From: Lycorma delicatula
Taxonomy: Eukaryota > Arthropoda > Insecta > Hemiptera > Fulgoridae
Assembly (NCBI RefSeq): GCF_047948215.1
Contig: NC_134465.1
Span: 20,480,022-20,544,021 of the forward strand
DNA length: 64,000 nucleotides
Direction: 5' to 3'
Position numbers and translations under genes: made by a program. The first letter of the stretch is position 1. The number at the start of each line of letters is the position of its first letter. The notes under the pieces were generated by a model. The model worked only from the letters and a program-made list of their open reading frames with translations, did no database searches and had not been told where the DNA came from. Of the stretch, positions 11,265 through 21,862 are shown piece by piece.

Positions 11265-11670
11265 CACAAAACCTTTAATTTCCATATTTATTTGTATCAA
11301 TACGTTGTTTAGATCTGGAAATATGCATAATTAAAGACAAAAGTGGCATTTTCTCTTTAAACTGAAATATTTCGGTTCAGAAAAAACGTGGAGACATAAA
11401 AAAAAACAAATTAAAGCTAAATTCATAAGCTTTAAACAATTTTAATGAAGTTTCCTGAAAAAATTTTGTTTCCCAATGCACTCGATCAAACACGAAGAAA
11501 AACTTTCAATTTTTAAAACATTTCTTCTGATTTTTCTTTTTTTTGAATTTGATGATTTTAGAAATTTAAAGTATACTGTAAAAAAGTAAAGTATTCAAGC
11601 TTTAATTTTTTTTATTCGTCTCTCTAAGCCTCTTGAATGCAAAGTTAAACTAGTTTGAATACAATCATTT
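11265..11670. other. AT-rich non-coding DNA, nothing recognised
   Basis: Nothing was recognised up to the start of the next family C element. Confidence 0.4.
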
Positions 11671-11672
11671 TT

Positions 11673-13033
11673 ACTTCCGTGTACGAAGTAAAGGAAGTAT
11701 TATGATCGGGAAAAATTTCGGTTTACGGATTTCAAAGGAAATATCCATTTTGACTAGTTTCGCCGTGACGTCTGTACGCACGTACGTCCGTATGTATCTC
11801 GCATAACTCAAAAACAATTAGTCGTATTATGTTGAAATTTTGGATTTAGGACTGTTATAAAATCTAGTTGTGCATCTTTGCTTTTGATTGCGATCGACTG
11901 AACCAAAAGTGTCCAAAAACCCCAAAATTCAAATTCTTTGGATTTTGGACTTTTTCTTAACTGCAGTAATAAGCCCTCATTGAGAGCTTTTCAACGCTAT
12001 GTCATAAGTGGTACTTATTGTTATTGTTTCCAGAGTTAATAAAATAAAATAAAATTTTAATTAATGAAATATTTGGATCTTACAAGGGAAGGCACATCGG
12101 TTCGAATCAGACTTCATCTCCTTTTTTCTTTTTCTAGCTCTTTTTAAATTAAATATATTAATTTATTAATAATTATTAACCTCTCATTGTAAAAAAATAC
12201 AATAAATAATAATTCAATAATAACAATTTAAAAAAAAGAAAATATATCAGAAGTTATTAATGAAATAAAATTTTATGTACTTTTCATTTTAAAAAAATCC
12301 CTTTTGGCACGCTGGAAAGCTGAGTTAGATTTCACCGGTGTTAAGTAGGGGATAATAAGATCTCCACTTTAAAGTTAACAAAAACTTCAAATTTATTCAA
12401 TACGACAATGGTTGCATGTGAAAACAAATTTCAAATGTATACCTAAAACAAGCCGCATCTTCTTACAATTGCAGTAACATTTTGGTCATCCCTTGCCGTA
12501 AGGGTAGGTCATCTCAAAAACTTGTTTCAGACGAAAGTTTTAGGTAATATTTAGAGGACTAACGACTACTTTAAACCGATTCGATACTGTGCCTATTAAA
12601 GAAGGTGTGATTTTTTTCTTCGAAACCCCATTTTTTCCACCCCCTGAGCCAATGGTTGTTGATATTAAAAAACTTTACTTAAATACTTTTTAGAGCCTTA
12701 TCCGAAGAATAGTAGGAACTTTAAACGAATTCGATATTTTACTTAATAAAAAAGTTGTAGCGATATTTCTTTTTTCCAAAAAGCCTCCCCATTTCCACCG
12801 ATGGTCCGATTTTTTCCATTAACAATTTCGACCGAGATTTTGGGTCGTTATATATATATATATATATATATATAAATTTTGAATTGACGGTGGTTTTGGA
12901 GTCGAAATTTTCCGGAAGTCGAATCATGGTACATTACAATAGGTAGCTCTTTCTCATGAAATCTACCTAAAAATTTATATATGTAATTTAATAAGCGTAA
13001 AAGGAAGTAATGTGGTGCCCATATCAGATTTTT
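11673..13033 (+). repeat. Family C element interrupted by family D
   Basis: C begins with acttccgtgtacgaagtaaa at 11673 and runs to about 12285. It resumes at about 12970 with tatatgtaatttaataagcg and ends with aaggaagtaatgtggtg and atatcagattttt at 13033. The intervening 0.7 kb is a family D copy. The order shows that C was already present when D arrived. Confidence 0.78.
12290..12968 (+). repeat. Family D element nested in family C
   Basis: It starts with cccttttggcacgctgg and agatttcaccggtg and ends with tcatgaaatctacct. The two ends share the inverted motif agatttca (up to aggtagatttca in other copies). Landmarks are acattttggtcatcccttgc and aaaccccattttttccaccc. There is no ORF. A (TA)n run interrupts it at 12849-12872. 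Other copies or pieces lie at 17935, 54582, 58848 and 60878. Confidence 0.72.
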
Positions 13034-13244
13034 TATCATAAAATATAGGTGTCCCTTTAATTTTTTCGTACAAGTGTAGTAGTTATTTACTTTTAGTTTG
13101 AAATATCAGGAAAACATAATTTTTTTCCTTTTTTTAATCAGCCGTCGTCTGAACACCTCCAATTTTCTGTGGGCCTTCTACCGCCACCCCTGAAGGCCTC
13201 CAGCGCCCACAAGCAGTCGTTATTTCCCACTTTGAGAACGAACG
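13034..13244. other. Short non-coding spacer
   Basis: A GC-richer piece at about 13140-13220 (gtgggccttctaccgccacc) lies just outside the hAT MITE. I cannot assign it. Confidence 0.4.
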
Positions 13245-13252
13245 GTCTATTT

Positions 13253-13521
13253 CAGCGATTTCGAAACTGTACGCCGTGGCGCTCCGGCCTCTTCACAAGG
13301 GCGCCGCGAAATATTGTAAAAGCTTCATAATTAATCGAACAAAGACATTTACAATTATTAATTTAATGTTAATAAAGTAAAAAAAAATAATGAAGATACA
13401 CGAGTTTAATTTATTTTTATCTCTTTCTTACGAGTTGTCATTTTTTACTTAGGGTAGGGTGCCGTGGAAAAATTTTAATAGCAAAGGGCGCCGCGAATCG
13501 GAAACGTTTTGGGAACCATTG
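13253..13521. mobile_element. hAT-type MITE with 8-bp target duplication
   Basis: The 269-bp element is flanked by the perfect 8-bp repeat gtctattt at 13245-13252 and 13522-13529. Its left end cagcgatttcgaaactgtac pairs with the right end, which on the minus strand reads caatggttcccaaaacgttt. Both ends lead into ggcgc-rich subterminal sequence. An 8-bp duplication and CA(A/G)(T/C)GGTTCCCAA-type ends are characteristic of hAT transposons. It is too short to code for a transposase, so it must have been moved in trans. Confidence 0.9.
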
Positions 13522-13529
13522 GTCTATTT

Positions 13530-14545
13530 AAACCTTCATTGAATTGTTAGATATGTGTGTGCTTTCACATCATATGTAGTAGGAAGTATCTGTTGGAAGA
13601 GGTTTATATAGAGTAGGAGAAACTTCAAGCGGCTTCTTTCTTTGCCTTTAGTATAGATGAATTTTGCTTTTACTAATTTCCTGTTTTATACTGAATCAAT
13701 TCGCAACCGATGAAGGATATAATTTATTGTTATCGGTTTACCGAATTATAATCGTAGATGAGAAACCTTATTGTATTTTATATAATATAAGAAGTTATTA
13801 TTAGATAGTTACCGATTTAGTTTGTTAGTTTATCGGGCTTATAAGTTGTTCAAGAACGTTCCGTTTATTCTAAAGTAACACAACATAGTTTAATAAGTAT
13901 GGTAGCATAATCCTATTTTACCCGATAACTTTTCCTTGTATTTCAACCAAAATTTTCCTTCTCTCTCATCTGTTATCTTTCTCGTTATCTGTTTCTCTCT
14001 TTCTCTGTAAACCGATCGGTTTGTGTTTGCGTATGCAAATATATTTCATACGACGAAAGATGAAAATTTTAATTTAGAAACGCGTTACTTATCACTTTAT
14101 ATCTAAAAAAATTCCTCGTTTTAAATTTTATTTTTATCTAAATTTAATAGCGTAGAAGTTTTATTATTAAATTTATTTCGACATTACATGTTTATTATTA
14201 AAGGAAATCATTAGATTTTTACCATATTTTTCACTTAAATCATTTTAAGATATTGTAACACGTGTAATTTGCAACGTAGAAATTTTACATTAGACAAAAT
14301 ATTTTCGCATATTTTTTGAGTTTATCAACCAACTTTATGACTTCTGATTTCAACAGTTTTAAAATAAATTGTTATCTCGTCCATTAGTCACGTAAATATT
14401 TTTCATAGAAAAAGAATAATAAAAATGATTACAAAAAGGTTTGAATACGGTTTTTCAAATATTAAAATTTTCTAAAAACAATCTTTTATTTTATACTTTT
14501 ACCCGTGCATTGATAATGTCTTAGGGAGAACAAATATTTATCTAT
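13530..14545. other. AT-rich non-coding DNA, nothing recognised
   Basis: No coding stretch or repeat shared with other parts of the window was recognised. Confidence 0.45.
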
Positions 14546-14546
14546 A

Positions 14547-15770
14547 TACGAAATCTGTAAATAAAGTAATGAGACTATGTTTTTTTTGCAGCCAAACTGG
14601 CAAGGCTGTAAAGTTACTAGGAAACATATGGTTATATGAACGCCTGATATATATTAGTTATTATTGCCGCGTGAGACGTAAACAAACTTTTCGTGAAACA
14701 AGTTTTTGTTGTGCGTTACAAAAATGAGTGATACTAATTACGAGCAACTTTGTGCAATGAAGTTTTGTGTGAAACTCGGTAAGAATGCTACTGAAACTTT
14801 TAAAAAATTGAAAAGGGCGAATGGAGATGACGCTCTGTCACGAGCCCAAGTTTTTAGGTAGCATTTTCAGACGGCCGGGAATCAGTTGCGGACGAACCAC
14901 GCTCTGGAAGACCGTTAACGTCAAAAATCGACGACAATGTCGAGCGAATCAGATACTTGATACGTTACGACCGGCGATTAATTGTCAGAATGATTGCAGA
15001 ACAATTGAAGTTGAGCCGTACCAAAATCCATCAAATTTTGACGAACGAATCGGACATGAAAAAAGTTTATGCAAAATTGGTCCCGAAAAACCTCGCTGTC
15101 CAGAAAAACAACAGGGTGAAAGCGTGCCGCGATCTTCTTGGGCGAATTGAAACCGATCCTGATTTTCTAAGAAATGTTATTACTGGTGATGAATCTCGGA
15201 TGTTTGAATCGACCCAGAAACAAAATGCCAAAGCAAGGAGTGGCACGTTTCAAACTCACTACGTCCCAAAAAAGCTAAAATGAGCAAATCAAAACCACGG
15301 TAATTTTTTTCTTCGATAGTAATGGCATTGTCCGTAAAGAGTGTTTGCCTACAGGACAGATTGTAAATCGTTATGTTTACCGAGAAATTCTTGAAAAAGA
15401 GTTACCCGCGTGAGACCAACCATCAAAGACAATTAGATGCTGCATCATGACAATGCACTTTGTCACACTGTACGCTTAATTAGTGAGTTTTTGGCAAAAA
15501 AAAATTCCTTTAGTTCCTCAATCACCTTGTTCACCTGACTTGAGTCCCTGCGACTTTTCCTGTTCCCGATTTTAAAAAAACACTTCAAAGGACACACTAT
15601 TTTGGAAATGTTGAAAAATAAAATAAAAATAAATCCGACCGTATGAAGGATATTTCGGTTTTTGAGTTCCAAGGGAACTATTTCGAAGATGATTAGAGTC
15701 CGTGTATAATTGGATTGGAAATTAAAGGTTTTTCTGAACCGGTATCATTACTTTATTTACAGACCTCGTA
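14547..15770 (+). mobile_element. Near full-length mariner transposon
   Basis: The element is 1.22 kb, close to the usual 1.3 kb. Terminal inverted repeats of about 26 bp are at 14547-14572 (tacgaaatctgtaaataaag) and 15745-15770 (reverse complement tacgaggtctgtaaataaag), differing at about two positions. A TA dinucleotide is present at each end, as expected for TA target duplication. The transposase inside is broken. Confidence 0.93.
14724..15696 (+). pseudogene. mariner transposase pseudogene
   Basis: The start ATG at 14724 gives MSDTNYEQLCAMKFCVKLGK, a typical mariner N-terminus with HTH. Frameshifts near 14850 and after 15280 split the protein. The middle frame (14957-15283) carries SGRPLT-type text upstream, LKLSRTKIHQIL (second HTH), CRDLLGRIETDPDFLRNV and the first catalytic Asp in ITGDESRMFE. 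Further on come HHDNALCHT (second Asp, about 15445-15475) and SPDLSPCDF (third Asp, about 15535-15560). These have the spacing and identity of a DD34D triad. The C-terminal part is shortened, ending FQGNYFEDD. All three catalytic Asp codons survive, but the frame is interrupted. Confidence 0.9.
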
Positions 15771-16364
15771 TGTATATTTTTTCGAGAGGGTTAGGTTTAG
15801 ATTCTTGATAATTGGTTTTTGTATACAATATATACGTCGTAGCTTTGGGCTGTCCCGGAACGTTGTTTGACGGGACTTCTGCGCTCCTAACATAATTTAC
15901 CTGACATGCTGTCAAAGAATAATTAAATTATGTTCTGTTAGTTTACAATGGGTAGTAGGTTGGCTATGGAGTTATTTATTATTATTATTATTAAACAAAG
16001 TTTCTTAGTACTCATTTGTTTTAGTTTCAGGTTCTGGTAAGATCGTTCAATACTTCTTCCTTTTCGCTAAAAAATGTAATTTCTTGCTTACAATATTAAA
16101 TAGACACTAGTTCACAAACTCAAACAAAACTTTTTGAAATATTTGTGGTTAACAGAATTAAATACATATTAGGGAATAGTTATTTTATTTACTAATGCAA
16201 ATATACACGCGCGCGCACACACACAAATATGTTGAACTACTCTGTGTTCGTCCGTTTACCGCATCTTATTTATTATGCAAATGGGTCGTCAGTTAAAATT
16301 CCAAAAGATGTTTTGTACCAAAACTGTTTCAATTATTTTTTTTCTATTTCTCCTGAAATCTCTT
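15771..16364. other. Non-coding DNA, nothing recognised
   Basis: A short run of CG/CA dinucleotides lies at about 16207-16224. No gene was recognised. Confidence 0.45.
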
Positions 16365-16985
16365 ATATAAAAGAGAATGTCCTTACTGATTCACAGACTC
16401 ATAATCAACGTACAACCAAAACCATTATAGGTAGAGACTTGAAGTTTTCAGGGTACCGTCGTATCTTTAAGTAGGCGTGCACTAAGAAAGGATTTTGTGA
16501 AATTTTGATTTTACGGGGTTCAAATCGATAAAAAACTAAATTTCGTGTTAACAGCGCTATCTGTTGGACGTAAAAACGACATACGCTATACAAAATATTT
16601 TACAATTCCATTGCAGTGTTTCCGATATGCGTGTGCTAGAGACTAAAATACTACTGGACCGATTTACGCGCGAGGAAGAAGGGGGAAAGGGAAAAATTGT
16701 AAAAGGGAAATAGAAAAGATCAAAAAAGGTAAATAGAAAGAAGGGGAATATGGAAAAAAGAAAATAGGGGAAAACGGAGAAAAGTAAATGGAAAGGGAAA
16801 CGAGAAAAAGGAAAGAGGAAGAGGGAAAGGGTAATGGGAGAAGAGGAAGGGGAAACGGAAGTAAGTGAAAGAGAAACGGTAGAAAACGGGAAGGGACAGC
16901 GAAGCGAGCCATGACCCTCTCATCGTGAAGAGAAGCGCAAGTAATCATATAGCGCGGGCTAAGCCGCAATGGGGATGCTAAATTT
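16365..16985 (+). mobile_element. Helitron-like repeat with purine minisatellite
   Basis: The left part ctcttatataaaagagaatg, the sequence actggaccgatttacgcg at about 16655, a purine-only block and the closing gcgggctaagccgcaatggg match the general look of non-autonomous Helitron-like insect repeats with a short GC hairpin near the 3' end. Related pieces are at 17270, 20415-20850, 21895 and, in reverse orientation, 22565-22860. I see no Rep/helicase gene, so the assignment is by terminal style only. Confidence 0.45.
16672..16905. repeat. Polypurine minisatellite
   Basis: About 230 bases are nearly all A and G on the plus strand, built from variations of gggaaa with rare T or C. The ORFs rich in Phe, Pro and Ser on the other strand are artefacts of this composition. 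Long purine tracts can form triplex DNA. Confidence 0.9.
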
Positions 16986-16989
16986 GGGA

Positions 16990-17460
16990 TTGTAAATTTT
17001 TTGTTTATCTTTATCGGGCTTTTATATTGAAATATTTTAATTCATTCGTAAAATGGATCGGTTTAACAAATATTGCTCAATTTTCTTATCTTCCTTTTTT
17101 GTTTTCATTTATTTAAGTTTTTGGCAACAATTCATTGTTTATCGTATATTCCTTCAGTATTTTTCATAAAAATTTATCTAAATATAATATTGTCGATTAA
17201 ATATTTTTTATTTATAAAAAAATAAGTTTGCTATTAAAAAAGCATTGCGAGTGAAGCGACATCTTTATTGTGGGCGAAGTCACGACGAGGTAAGCTAGAC
17301 GTTTATTAAAATTCATCCAGACCAAATAAATAATTAAAACAAACTTAAGATTGAAATTTAAAAATGTTCCTTCAAACTTTTTTTACTTAGATATTCATCG
17401 CTGTACTTTTTTTTATGAAGTTCATGTCAAGAAAGATACGTCTTTCTTTTTCTTTTATTT
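16990..17460. other. AT-rich DNA with a Helitron-like end piece
   Basis: At about 17270-17295 gggcgaagtcacgacgaggt is followed by aagctag, similar to the closing motif at 16950 and 21900. No gene was recognised. Confidence 0.4.
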
Positions 17461-17461
17461 T

Positions 17462-17616
17462 TTTTTAACCTTCGGAACCACCGTTATGTTTAACTTCAGA
17501 GGACGAGATGAATGATAATTAGCGTTTAAAAATGCCATAGCTGACCGGGATTTGAACCCGGGATTTCCGGATGAAAGGCCAAGAAAATAGGCCACTCGCG
17601 CCACGGAAGCCGGCAT
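17462..17616 (-). repeat. tRNA-derived SINE, family B
   Basis: This is the best preserved family B head. On the minus strand it begins gccggcttccgtggcgcgag and carries the B box GGGTTCAAATCCCGG. Family tail motifs follow. Confidence 0.85.
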
Positions 17617-17934
17617 TTTGAGTATCTAAGTACTTTTTAAATTTACAAAAGGTTTAATTTCTTTTTAATCTGTTATAAGCAAGCAGTTAAAATTGATTTT
17701 TGTCAAGAAAGGATGGCTCGCTGCTAAATATTTTAACTAAGAAACGTTAGGTATTATTAAGATTTGAATTGTATAAGTAATCCGATTAAATTAAGTTCAT
17801 TTGTGAAAAATAGATTGTCGTTCGTGCGTAAATAAGGTAAAACGATTAAGACAAATACCTTTTGTTTTACTTGTGTATAAAATGCAAAAGTGATTTTGTA
17901 TGAAACGCAAAGATATAAGTATTTATTTGATCGG
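17617..17934. other. AT-rich non-coding DNA, nothing recognised
   Basis: No gene or shared repeat was recognised. Confidence 0.4.
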
Positions 17935-18570
17935 GTAAAATTCGATGTATTCTAATCGGTTATCAATATTCTGTGCCTTTAATAGGCGCAGTATCGAATC
18001 GGTTTAAAATGGTCGTTTGTCCGCTAAACATTATCTGAAACAGTTTTTGATATTACCAACCCTTACGGCAAGGGATGGCCGAAATGTTTAAATAAATGAA
18101 ATAATTTTGTAAATAATAATAATTTTCATAAATTTTTTTATCTTCCAAACCCCATTTTTTCCACTCCCTGGGCCAGTGGTTGGTGATATAAAAAAACTTT
18201 ACTTAGATAAATTTTAGTCCCTTATCCAAAGAATAGTAGGAAGTTTAAACGAATTCGATATTTTACTTAATAAGAAAGTTATAGCGATATTTTGTTTTCT
18301 CGAAAAAGACCCCACCCCATGGTCCGATTTTGCCCATTAACGAACTCGACCGAGATTTTGGAACGAGTTGTTTTTAAAGAACAATTTGAAAGTGATTAGC
18401 GCAAAATTACGGTAGTTATCGTGTCCACAAAAAAGTGAAATATATAAACTTTTGAGCTGACGGTGGTTTTGGGGTCTGGGGATGTGAAACACTAAGATAT
18501 GTCGAAATTTTCCGGAAGTCGAATCGTTGTACCCATTACAATAAGTAACTTTGTTATGAAATCTACTTTC
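17935..18570. repeat. Rearranged family D element
   Basis: The first part (about 17960-18095) is family D on the minus strand, with acccttacggcaagggatgg. From about 18140 the following part of D runs on the plus strand (aaccccattttttccactcc) to tatgaaatctact at 18567. The junction implies an internal inversion. It abuts a family A SINE directly. Confidence 0.7.
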
Positions 18571-18845
18571 CGTTTTCCTGTTTAGCCTCCGGAAATTACC
18601 GTTCAGGTATTACTTCAGAGGATGATATGTATGATTGTAAATGAAGTGTAATCGTGTACAGTTTCAGTTCGACCTTTCCTGAGATGTGTGGTTAATTGAA
18701 ACCCAACTACCAAAGAACACCGGTATCCACGATCTAGTATTCAAATCTATATGAAAGTAACTGCCTTTACTAGGACTTGAATGCTGAAACTCTCTACTTC
18801 GAAATCTGCTGATTTGGGAAGATGCGTTTACCACTAGAACAAACT
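18571..18845 (-). repeat. tRNA-derived SINE, family A
   Basis: In reverse orientation, ttcctgtttagcctccgg at the left matches the family tail and aatctgctgatttgggaaga matches the head at 18801-18820. The tRNA-like 5' head is partly lost. Confidence 0.8.
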
Positions 18846-19084
18846 AGAGGGAATAATAAACTAGAACAAACCGTCCGATTGTAAGGAATTGACGTGCCTT
18901 CTTAATCAGCACCCCAGCTGGGATCCATCTTATTTTAAACTTTCTCTGTGATTTTTATCAGATCTGTATTGATAATATTTATTAAATACTAACGCCGTTA
19001 TCTCCGATATAATATTTAAATCCGTATGTAGGAATATGAAATCTACCTGAAACGTATATTATTAATATATATTTCGCATATATA

Positions 19085-19185
19085 TGCGGTATACAGTAAT
19101 ATAACAAGTATACACCTGACCACCACGAGACATGCGCTAACGAATCGGGATTTATCACCTATATAATGATAACTAACATATACAT
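19085..19185 (-). repeat. Fragment of the 36-kb tandem repeat (family G)
   Basis: The sequence caccacgagacatgcgctaa followed by cgaatcgggattt is the reverse complement of the conserved part of the tandem units at 36.2 kb. A neighbouring tatatttcgcatatatatgc matches too. Confidence 0.65.
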
Positions 19186-19189
19186 TATT

Positions 19190-19866
19190 TTAGTTGCGAA
19201 ACTTGTTGATTACTCTAATTTCAATTTTTTTCATTTAATCAATAAAAAATTTTATTCAACTGAGAATTGAAAATTTCCCCTGAATTTTTTATTAAGGTAA
19301 TAAATCAGCGACTGAGCTACTCTATTTTCTTCTTTTTTTTCTTTTTTTTTTTTTTATTAAATAGAATTAGTAAGAAACATAGTAAAAGCATTACAAAGTT
19401 TGTTAAATGAACTTTCGCGTTTCTGTTAGTGGCAGAATGAAGAATTTACTGTCGTCAACACTTAAGTAAGAGGTTCAACCCGACTAATACTTCTTGCATA
19501 CGTGTCTACGCGTGCGTTCGTTTATATTGTGTTACTTGAATGTTTAGTTAATATTTCAATTCCTTTGTACTTTATTTAGTAATATATACATGTTGACGGC
19601 GTTGAATTAAATTATATACAGCGTGTTTCTAAAATGGTGGGCTGACTATACTTTTACGGATTCTACTTGTAAAACTAAATAAATAATATCGTTAGGAAAA
19701 ATGGCAATTTCTTCTTTGTTCTTCCCCTGTCCCTCATTTTATTATTTTTATATAAAAATTGATATCTAAAGTTCGGATAAATTAATCGCATTAATAACTG
19801 GTAAGCATCTTGGTAATACAATTTTAAAATTAGAAAAAATCAGGACTTAAATACCTTTGCAAATTA
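19190..19866. other. AT-rich non-coding DNA, nothing recognised
   Basis: A T-rich run lies at 19331-19356. Nothing coding was recognised. Confidence 0.45.
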
Positions 19867-19991
19867 CAAAATGGCGGCCTTGTTTATTTTTCAATCCGTT
19901 ACATCTCCATATCCGAGATGTAACGGATACATATTTTCCAATCCGTTATGTAGGCATAACGGATTGGAAATTAAACATGGCCGCCATTTTT
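19867..19991. repeat. Compound palindrome, 125 bp
   Basis: The outer arms aaaatggcggcc (19868-19879) and ggccgccatttt (19979-19990) enclose two inner hairpins. One is ccgttacatct with agatgtaacgg (19896-19926). The other is ccaatccgttatg with cataacggattgg around tagg (19938-19967). The caatccgtt and aacggattg phrases also pair across the whole structure, so alternative folds exist. Confidence 0.9.
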
Positions 19992-20410
19992 TATTTAGTT
20001 CTGTGAGAACACAAAACGTTATAACTAACACATTTTAAAATTTATCAATAAATTTAACATAAAAATTAATAAATTATTTTTATTATAGAGAGTGAGAAGG
20101 AAATTAAGCAATCTCTAGCGTAGAAATGAATAAATGATTTTCACAAATTTAAATATCATTTTCAACATTTTTGTAAATTTACATAGAAATTGCCATTTGT
20201 TACGATTACAAAAAGAATTTGATAAAAGATTAAAAAAATGTTTAAATGTAAAATCAATATTGAAATTTGTTACCAATGTAATTTATAATATGTATCTTTT
20301 TAAATTTCTTTCTTACAATTTTACTTAACAATACCTCAATAAAGAATTTGCGTTTTTATATAATTATAAATTGTTTTAGTTATACTTTTTTAATAAATAT
20401 AAAATAAATC
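19992..20410. other. AT-rich non-coding DNA, nothing recognised
   Basis: No gene was recognised. Confidence 0.4.
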
Positions 20411-20411
20411 T

Positions 20412-20850
20412 TTTTATATATAAAACGGAAAGTTTGTTTGTTTGTCTGCTTATCTGGAAGCATGCAAGAACCAACCGATTGCTTTCAAATTTGAAGGATA
20501 AATTAGTGTTAAACCAGGGAAGGTTTTAATCCCTACACCGAGGTCCCTAACCTCCTTAGGAATGAAGTTGTCAATTAAAAAATTAATTAAAGAAGAAAAC
20601 AGTCGATTAATATCAGTCACCATAGCAACAGAGATAATTTTGAATCTTTCCTTGTCAAAGCTTTGTGTACTTTAATTACCATTACTATTCGGTCTTTTTT
20701 ACTTTAATTTCTTTTTCAAGTTTTTTGTAAAGCCCGAATAATTAAATTTCCATTTATCAGTATTATTCTCACAATCATGAGGATAACAAACATTGCAAGG
20801 GTCTTGACTACACGGTAATGGTGAGCGAAGCGAGCCCCAACCGGCCAGTA
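20412..20850 (+). repeat. Helitron-like repeat fragment
   Basis: It begins tatatataaaacggaaagtt with a gtttgtttgtttgtc stretch and ends gcgaagcgagccccaaccgg. The gcgaagcgagcc phrase is shared with 16898-16910. No ORF was found. Confidence 0.4.
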
Positions 20851-20867
20851 TGAATATAAATTCGCCA

Positions 20868-20975
20868 ATCTCTGGAGTGGAGCGGTACCGTCTCAGCTTT
20901 TCATTCGGCGGTCCGGTTTCAAATCCCAGTCAGGCACGGTATTTCTCGTACGCTACATAATTCCATTTCTATATT
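20868..20975 (+). repeat. tRNA-derived SINE, family B, decayed
   Basis: The head region includes taccgtctcagcttttcatt and a B box ggtttcaaatcccag, followed by gtacgctacataattcc. The tail is truncated. Confidence 0.65.
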
Positions 20976-20979
20976 CCCA

Positions 20980-21735
20980 CGTACAAGTTTTTGTGTTGAT
21001 TAATTCATCAAACAGAAAGAAAATATAAATCGGTATTTAAGAAACAATACAAAAAAAAGGTATACTGTATACATACAGAGTGTAATTATGTGTTTCACGA
21101 AGTATTCCTAGGCTGTCCTTAAGTTGGATCGGAAATGGATCGGTCTACACGACAGATCCAATTCTCAGCGAAATGGTGATTTAAATGAGTGGAAATGGCA
21201 CAAGAAAATCGGGGAGGCGCGCCTTCGTGCTGGATTTATAGTTTGCGTCTCAGCGCTAAAGGAACATCTTCAAACAGCTGTGACAATACTTCTTGAAGAA
21301 AGTGCAAGTAGACTTCAGCATTTAAGCGGTCAGGTAATTCAAACGACAAAAACTGCTGATCGTGAAGAAGGCCGTACATGCGCTGATGTTAAATCGGTGT
21401 TGAAAATTGCTTAAATTGATACGTACAATTCGCTTCGGTCCAGCGTACCGTTTCTAATAAATTTCGAAATTTTCTAACCCTTCATTTTGACGTGAAACGT
21501 CTTCAAAATCACACCGAAACATACGGGTATCAGAAATTTGTAGCGTAACGTAAAGGTTTATGCCGTCCTGCCTTAATAACTCCGTATCTATTAGTCTCAG
21601 AGACGTCAATTCGGTACCATTTTATGACTTACACGGTTAGATCGCCAATACGATTTTGAGTTTGCGTCACTGCGAGCGGGTTGGCGGGGAGGGAACAGAG
21701 CGCAGATCGGCTGATGGATATCAGCATCAGTCGAT
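20980..21735. other. Unassigned segment with a 96-codon ORF
   Basis: The ORF at 21124-21414 on the plus strand has a more normal base composition than its surroundings, but I recognise no domain or motif in it. It may be a fragment of an unidentified mobile element. The ORF on the opposite strand at 21606-21788 overlaps the palindrome and is likely spurious. Confidence 0.3.
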
Positions 21736-21738
21736 GCG

Positions 21739-21862
21739 ATGCAGGACCATTGACATTCGTCAATGGTCCTGCATGAAAATAATATCATTTTGATATTATT
21801 TACTATGAAAATAATATCATTTTGATATTATTTTCTAATATCAAAATGATATTAGAAAATAA
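21739..21862. repeat. Cluster of palindromes
   Basis: A perfect 16-bp-arm hairpin is at 21739-21774: atgcaggaccattgac, loop attc, then its complement. It is followed by three units of the self-complementary aatatcattttgatatt, the first two directly repeated at about 21779 and 21808 and the third with the internal phrase atatcaaaatgatatt at about 21838. Such arrays extrude cruciforms and often arise at foldback element ends. Confidence 0.92.

Noticed and set aside
16664..16969. Minus-strand ORFs rich in Phe, Leu, Pro and Ser resembling a membrane protein (similar one at 22583-22828)
   Set aside because: They are produced by the polypurine/polypyrimidine minisatellite; no other coding sign.
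21124..21414. 96-codon plus-strand ORF as a gene
   Set aside because: No domain or homologous motif recognised, and the surroundings are repeats.
21739..21774. Intrinsic terminator hairpin
   Set aside because: The region is eukaryotic and the palindrome belongs to a cluster of self-complementary repeats, with no transcription unit ending there.
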